Assembly: GCA_965153355.1 (NCBI GenBank)
Contig: OZ231126.1
Coordinates: 86,366,001 to 86,430,000 of the forward strand
Length of the DNA: 64,000 bases
DNA from: Flaccisagitta enflata
Taxonomy: Eukaryota > Chaetognatha > Sagittoidea > Aphragmophora
Direction: 5' to 3'
Shown in pieces: positions 57,382-64,000 of the stretch (position 1 is its first letter; the number at the start of each line of letters is the position of its first letter). A program made the translations under genes and the position numbers. The notes under the pieces were generated by a model, which was not told the DNA's origin, did no database searches, and saw only the letters and a list, made by a program, of their open reading frames with translations.

Positions 57382-58525
57382 TAGTTTACTCTTTTTGTGT
57401 GTGTGGGTTGAGTTGTGTGTGTGTGTATGTGTGTGTGTTGCAGTTGTGCCATTCATGTTTTCATTGGTTGTTTACTTTTCCATTTCTCACACCAAATTGT
57501 CATTTCATCGATTTCATTTCGACTCAACTTCAAAATAAACTTTTGCGTCTTCAATTTTTCCCCTTCTAGGTCTTGAGCCTCTTTTCTTTGTCCCATTCTC
57601 TTCTTTTTTGTTTTGTTTAGAGCTTCACTGAAAAAATAGAGATATTGACTCTGTACAGAGATGATGTGACGGGCTTACGAATGGAATCGAATGGCGTAAG
57701 AAACTGTTTGGACCCAGAACAAGGTAACAGTGGAAAATTGAGAATACCGTCTTCACAAATAAATAAATATTTCCTCCTGAAAACAAGCATCAACATTGGA
57801 AGCGTGCTTCTCCTAAACAAATAAAGCTACCACAACTAAATTGGGTCTCATTTTGAAGAGTTATTCGGGTGGAAATAGCAGCTTGTTGAGGTGGACGGCA
57901 ATCGATGACAATTTGGCGTCTTTAGCAAAGGAGGAAATGATGGCTTACATAGATTGGAGATTTGAGATTTGAGATTTGTCAGACAGGAAATACAATTAAG
58001 TCACGCGTTGTTGCAATTGGGTTCAGTATACAGAAACGATGTGATCATTCATTCATCATTACATTTAAAATTCGTTCATTCACTTCACTTTTTTCATAGA
58101 TTGGTATATGAGTATGACAAAACCATGTCATTTTGCTTTTCACGGCTGTTTTTATACTGAAAATGTTCCAAAAAGGACTAAGAATATAGAATAAGATGAT
58201 AGAGTTTATGTAAAGATGGTGATGAATAATAACATCAGAAATGAGCAAGTAGAGACAGAAAGAAAGGAAATGAGAGTGTGCCCTTTTGGGACTCATCACC
58301 GAAATTCCGGGAGTCGTTTCTTCGCTGAACTTTGATCACTAATTTCACTAAAAAATTTAAGAATTTCAGAATCATTACCAAAAAAGAATCATTATCATCG
58401 TTCCGAGGATGGGAACCCTTGAAAAAAGCTCATTTATGCGATGGGGCCTAATTTTGGGACTTGAATATACGAGTGCCTAAATGAATTTATACCCCCCTTC
58501 TTACTCGGCCTTAAACGAAAGGGTG

Positions 58526-58528
<3 letters not shown>

Positions 58529-58616
<88 letters not shown>
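58529..58616. repeat. (GA)n microsatellite
   Basis: About 44 GA units. Confidence 0.95.
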
Positions 58617-58617
<1 letters not shown>

Positions 58618-58887
58618 AGACAGGGGTTGCTAAACATTGTGTATTGTTTAGGCTTGCGTTGCGATGAATTTCTCTGCGCCTTCGAGATGACCTTACTTGC
58701 TAAGGCTGTTGGTGCGGTATTCTAATTTCTAAATGCGTCCTCGCATCTCCATAAGCAGGTGTGTCCGTAGGTGGGTAGGTCTGAAGGAAATTCATCAACG
58801 CAATTTTGACTTCATCATCTCTTTTCTCTTAAACTATCTTGTATTAAAACTGTAGTTATGTCTCTTTGCTGGATATAGATCTTTGTT

Positions 58888-59873
58888 TTATGAAAAGTGG
58901 AACAATGTTCCTCACTATACCCAAACTAAAATAAATGGAGGAGGGCCTTTTAAACCCTCACTGACTACCATCTTGGCCATAAATATATGCACAGATTTAA
59001 AGTGTCATAACTCGCTCAATTTTAATAGCAGAGAGATGATTTTTTTTTCAAAATTTGCATCATCAAAAAATCTATCAAATGAGACCAAGCTGGTCCCTGT
59101 GTCTTTATTCGTTTAGAAATGAGAGCCAAATGAATAAAATATTTGCCTTTTGCAAGTGTGGTTGGGCAAATTTTTCTTAGTTTATGGAGAATGGTGCACT
59201 GGCATACTGCCCCAAATATACTGTAAGATCGACAAGTTAAGCTCGTCTAGGGTTAGCCCACATCAATATGGATCTCAATCCATTTGAGAACTCAAAGGTC
59301 TAAACGATAATCCTGCAGAAACAGGGGAAAACCACATGCAAAGCAGGCCTGAAATGAATAGCATAAATAGTTTGAAACAACATCACTCCAGTGTACCTCC
59401 AGTCTCTCTACGAGTCAATGCCAAAGTGAATGCAGGCGGCAGTGGTTGCCCAACATGGTTATACTAAATATTAGATGCAGTCTGATATGTTTGCTGCTCA
59501 CTTCTAGCCAATAAATCAACTTACACACCTACTGTGCTTATATTTATGGCCAAGATGGTATTTGATACGCGCCCCACTCCTAGTTTTCCATGAATCAAAA
59601 TGTGAAAAACATTCTTTTTCAATCCAACCCAAAAGCAAACTGCTTACCAAAAGTAGTTAGGGCAATGATTGTAACTTTTACAACCAAAATTCAACAAATC
59701 ACCTGAGGGTAGCACTGTTAAGAAACCATACCCTTAGAGGATAGGATCAAGGTAAATGCGACCACCGGACATTCTAATCCGAGGTACTGAGTACTATGAA
59801 AAGTGGAACAATATCCCTCACTATACCCCAACTGAAATGAATGGAAGAGTCCCTTGTGAATCCTCACTGACTT
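58888..59873. repeat. Direct repeat flanking MITE copy 1
   Basis: TATGAAAAGTGGAACAATGT...CCTCACTATACCC...CCTCACTGACT occurs at 58888-58964 and again at 59794-59872. The MITE at 58966 starts exactly where the first copy ends. Confidence 0.6.
58966..59560 (-). mobile_element. Tc1/mariner-like MITE, copy 1
   Basis: TACCATCTTGGCCATAAATA ... TATTTATGGCCAAGATGGTA, 29-bp TIRs starting and ending at TA. 595 bp, no ORF. Copy 2 is inverted at 60533. Confidence 0.85.
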
Positions 59874-59879
59874 GTTAAT

Positions 59880-61385
59880 ACACAATTTGAATGAAGCATC
59901 CTAACCTCGCACATGGATCCTTCACATAATTCACATATCACGATCAATGGAACAACCTATCATCGCACATTCCCTTTCGCCATGTTCTGATCTTTCTCAG
60001 GAGTTCACATGTCATCATCTTTTAAGCATCCTATCATCGCAAAAGTCAGAATGAATGAAGCACCCTATCATCGCGTATGCCAGTATGTATGAAGCACCCT
60101 ATCATGGCAGTCGTCAGTATGTATGAAGCAACCTATCACTGCATGTGTCATTATGCATGAAGCACCCTATGATCACACATGTCAGGATATACGGACCACC
60201 CTATGATTAAAAATGTCTGTATGTATGTATCACTCTATTATCGTACCAGTGTGTATGTATGAAGCAATCTTTCATTCCACATATCTGAATCTATGAAGCA
60301 CTCTATCATTCCACATATCTGTATCTGTTAAGCACCCTATCATTGCATGTCAGTATGTATGATGCACCCTATCGCTCCATATGTCTGTATCTATGAAGCA
60401 CCCTATCATCGCATATGTCAGTTTGTATGAAGCACTTTATCATCATACATGTCAGTATGTATGAAGCACCCTATCATTCTACATGTCTATATTGGTGAAG
60501 CACCCTATCATTGCACATGTCAGTATGCATGATACCATCTTGGCCATAAATATAAGCACAGTAGGTGTATAAGTTGATTTATTGGCTAGAAGTGAGCAGC
60601 AAATATATCAGACTGCATCTAATATTTAGTATAACCATGTTGGGCAACCACTGCCGCCTGCATTCACTTTGGCATTGACTCGTAGAGAGACTGGAGGTAC
60701 ACTGGAGTGATGTTGTTTCAAACCATTTATGCTATTCATTTCAGGCCTGCTTTGCATGCGGTTTTCCCCTGTTTCTGCAGGATTATCGTTTAGACCTTTG
60801 AGTTCTAAAATGGATTGAGAACCATATTGATGTGGGCTAACCCTAGACGAGCTTAACTAGTCGATCTTACAGTATGTTTGGGGCAGTATGCCAGTGCACC
60901 GTTCTCCATAAACTAAGAAAAATTTGCCCAACCACACTTGCAAAAGGCAAATATTTTATTCATTTGGCTCTCATTTCTAAACGAATAAAGACACAGGGAC
61001 CAGCTTGGTCTCATTTGATAGATTTTTTGATGATGCAAATTTTGAAAAAAAATCATCTCTCTGCTATTAAAATTGAGCGAGTTATGACACTTTAAATCTG
61101 TGCTTATATTTATGGCCAAGATGGTACACTCTATCATTGAACATATCAGCATGTATGAAGCACCCTATCATCAAACAGGCCAGTATGTATGAAGCACCCT
61201 ATCATCGCACATGTCAGTTTATATGAAGCACCTTATCATCGCACATGTCAGTATGTATGGAGCACCCTAGATGATCGCACTTGTCAGTATGCATGAAGAA
61301 CCCTATTATCACACATTTCAGTGCATATGAAGCACGCTATCGTTTTACATGTCAGTATCTATGAAGCACCCTACCATTTATTCCG
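59880..61385 (+). repeat. 34-bp minisatellite interrupted by a MITE
   Basis: Degenerate units GTATGAAGCACCCTATCATC GCACATGTCA-like run from about 59890 to 60530 and resume from 61127 to 61385. MITE copy 2 is inserted between. Units vary too much, and no constant repeat with unique spacers exists, so this is not a CRISPR array. Confidence 0.85.
60533..61126 (+). mobile_element. Tc1/mariner-like MITE, copy 2
   Basis: About 95% identical by eye to copy 1, in opposite orientation, with the same TACCATCTTGG TIRs. Inserted in the 34-bp minisatellite. Confidence 0.85.
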
Positions 61386-61536
61386 GAGTTGGTTTCGACG
61401 TTTTTTCGACTTCAATTCATTACCGAAATGTTTTGGATGAGACTTTTTTTCTTTATGGCTTTTTCGGCCTCCCTTTTTTCAGATCTTATTTTTTTACGCT
61501 CCTTTTTCTTAGGCTTCCTCTTTCCCCTTTTTATCG

Positions 61537-61635
61537 TCTTCTTCTTCTTCATCTCCTTCATCATCATCTTCTTCTTCTTCTTCTTCTTCTTCTTCTTCTT
61601 CTTCTTCTTCTTCTTCTTCTTCTTGTTCTTCTTCT

Positions 61636-61682
<47 letters not shown>

Positions 61683-61918
61683 TTCTTCTTCTTCTTCTTT
61701 TTCTTCTTCTTCTTCTTCTTCTTCTTTTCTTCTTCTTCTTCTTCTTCTTCTTCTTCTTCTTCTTCTTCTTCTTCTTCTTCTTCTTCTTCTTCTTCTTCTT
61801 CTTCTTCTTCTTCTTCTTCTTCTTCTTCTTCTTCTTCTTCTTCTTCTTCTTCTTCTTCTTCTTCTTCTTCTTCTTCTTCTTCTTCTTCTTCTTCTTCTTC
61901 TTCTTCTTCTTCTTCTTC
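61537..61918. repeat. (TTC)n tract, about 380 bp
   Basis: TTC trinucleotides with few variants. Poly-Phe, poly-Ser, poly-Leu, poly-Lys and poly-Arg frames are artefacts. Confidence 0.95.
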
Positions 61919-62298
61919 ATCTTTTTCGTGTCCTTTTTTTTTCTTGCCGAAAAAAGGAAGATCTCTTAAGAAATTCCTAATCGTCGCTTTAATCTTAAAA
62001 TTTCTTTAATTTGCCCATTTATATGATATTTGGCCATGAAATTTGAGAGGCTCAATTTTTCTTCGTCTTTCTGTCAAAAAAGGGAGCAGAAAAAAACTCT
62101 TTCTCATCAAGTTCCTGAAATTTCACATGCGCACAGAAAAAGCACCAAATAATCCCTCCTGAACACTTCTCCTACCCTGTACCCCCCCCCACCCCATTCA
62201 AAAAAAAGTGGGGGAAATAGAGTGGGGCTTAGTGCAGGGGAAAAAATGGAGTTAAAAAAAAAGTTCCCCCCGAAATTTAATGGTTTAAATTTTGGCAA

Positions 62299-62537
62299 AA
62301 CCCCGAATAGAATTAAGAAGTTTTTTGCTTGTGAATTACCTTCAATGAAACTCATTAATTGTCGTCTCGTCTTCTTTCCTGTCGTCACACCGAAAAAAAA
62401 AACGATACGAAATTTCTCTGTTTTTTGGCACCCAAATTTTCGGCATAAAATGGCGCCACTTTTAATTGCCACAATTACAACGAAATATATGGGATGAGTC
62501 TGTTGCTGCGTTTGGTTGGGGGGGGGGTTGTATCGAG

Positions 62538-62627
<90 letters not shown>

Positions 62628-62879
62628 GATTTACTGAAGAATCATCACCAGAGTCGCAGCTCTGGGCGCATTGTTCATTTCTCCGGAAGAACGCATGTCT
62701 TTATAGGAAAAAAATGCGGGCTTGAAAACTGTCTTAAAAAACTTAGAACTTAGGACTTAGAACTGACTTAGAACTTAGAACTGACTTAGAAATCTGTCTT
62801 AGATTTTTAGACAATTAATGAGTTTCATTGAAGGTAATTCACAAGCAAAAAACTTCTTAATTCTATTCGGGGTTTTATC
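62299..62879. repeat. Inverted repeat arms of about 67 bp
   Basis: 62299-62366 (CAAAACCCCGAATAGAATTA...) is the reverse complement of 62812-62879. The right arm lies just beyond the LINE ORF2 tail, so the arms may be LINE 3' UTR sequence present in two orientations. Confidence 0.65.
62541..62622. repeat. (GA)n microsatellite
   Basis: About 40 GA units. Confidence 0.95.
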
Positions 62880-62913
62880 CTGTTTGAGGGTTGTTGTTTT
62901 CTTTGGCTTGATA

Positions 62914-63369
<456 letters not shown>

Positions 63370-63520
63370 TGCGTTTTAGCTTCAAAGCCTCTTCTCATCA
63401 ACCGTCTCTCAATGCGTGACATTTTTTACCGCTTTCTTATTTGTTTTATCCTGTTTTTTTTTTCTCTTTTCATTGGCGTAGTATCGGGTGTTATGTAAAA
63501 AGTCACTAATTCAATGAAGA

Positions 63521-63712
63521 TAGTCGCATGCTACAGAGTAGAGTCTACACCCCGCATTGCGCGTCCGTCGGTCGGTTGGTCGGTCGGTCACATTTTGCTT
63601 GTTTTGTTTTAGCGGTCTTCGGCCTCACTGCTCCTGTCTAAATGCTCTTCTGACCTCAATTTCGGCCCCTGCCCACTCGCACGCGACAGGGGTAGCTGTG
63701 TATCCGGCCTTG
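63521..63712 (+). mobile_element. Rep-G copy, full length
   Basis: GTCGCATGCTACAGAGTAGA (decayed palindrome), CGGTCGGTTGGTC run, GCTCTTCTGACCTCAATTTCGG body, end GTGTATCCGGCCTTGTC. Confidence 0.8.
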
Positions 63713-63822
63713 TCTTTATTGTAAATACACAATCGACTATGTGCTTTAGTCAAACTCTGTCCTCAATTCCTTCCTTTTCATCTGAAGTAGTGTTACTTTC
63801 ATTAACTTCTTGACAATCTGCA

Positions 63823-64000
63823 GTTTTTAGTCGCGTGCTACGCGACTCTACACCCCGCTTTGTCGGTCCGTCCGTCGGTCCGTTGGTCCGTTGGTCCGTC
63901 CGTCTGTCACGCTTTACTTTTTTGTTTTTTTTTGTGGTCTTTGGCCTTACAGCTCCTGCCCAAATAATCAAGTGACCTCAAATATGGCCCCTGCCCACCC
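63823..64000 (+). mobile_element. Rep-G copy, cut by the window end
   Basis: TTTTTAGTCGCGTGCTACGCGACT, GGTCCGTCCG run, AATAATCAAGTGACCTCAAATATGG body; the GCCGGATACAC end lies outside. Confidence 0.8.

Noticed and set aside
59880-61385. CRISPR-like array
   Set aside because: Units are contiguous and degenerate with no constant repeat plus unique spacers; the DNA is eukaryotic.
61349-62009. Phe-, Leu-, Ser- or Lys/Arg-runs of 100-200 residues
   Set aside because: Readings of the (TTC)n tract.

Overview
The window looks like nuclear DNA of an animal, most likely a (marine) invertebrate. Evidence: spliceosomal GT-AG introns in frame-continuous genes, a secreted cysteine-rich protein ending in a fibrinogen-related domain, a ten-helix-type EamA/DMT transporter, LINE fragments, many MITE-like elements, and interstitial TTAGGG-type (CCCTAA) tracts. 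The species cannot be named from this sequence. Gene density is low. Microsatellites are extremely abundant: (GA)n, (CA)n, (CAA)n, (TTC)n, (GAT)n, (GGTC)n and (ATACA)n.

Layout. 0-15.6 kb: microsatellites, a LINE ORF1 (3.4-4.5 kb), copies of a short dispersed element here called Rep-G (about 150-230 bp; a palindromic AGTCGCG...CGCGACT end, an internal GTCN tetramer run and a GCCGGATACAC end), foldback elements, and two short decayed coding fragments near 13 kb. 15.7-28.7 kb: a five-exon gene on + for a secreted Cys-rich/fibrinogen-domain protein, with a 9.2-kb intron full of repeats. 29.4-31.1 kb: a Cys-rich unknown gene on -, perhaps with a glutamine-rich upstream exon. 34.0-44.95 kb: a compact block of nine + strand genes that I interpret as a Polinton/adintovirus-like element. 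It encodes a retroviral-type integrase, a penton/minor-capsid candidate, a Lys-rich basic protein, a double-jelly-roll-type major capsid protein, an adenain-like cysteine protease, a single-pass membrane protein, a 41-residue Arg-rich core-like peptide, and two large unrecognised proteins. At least four of these genes are interrupted by short introns (85-206 bp). I see no protein-primed DNA polymerase B and no packaging ATPase. 45.1-48.5 kb: an EamA/DMT transporter gene on -, whose last visible exon ends at a strong splice donor facing the viral block. 48.5-64 kb: a long (GGTC)n array inside a Rep-G copy that also carries a nested foldback MITE, a huge (CAA)n tract, a 110-bp tandem array derived from Rep-G, foldback and Tc1/mariner-like MITEs, a 34-bp minisatellite, a (TTC)n tract, and a LINE ORF2 tail on -.

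How it fits together. The 34-45 kb block carries the integration and virion-morphogenesis half of a Polinton-type virus (integrase, capsid, maturation protease, basic core proteins) without the replication and packaging half. It may be a deleted Polinton, a lineage with different replication proteins (the two orphan genes), or a host-retained particle-forming locus. The rest of the window is mainly a record of transposition. Several elements have an internal paralogous empty site or a target duplication within the window, which lets their borders be read directly.
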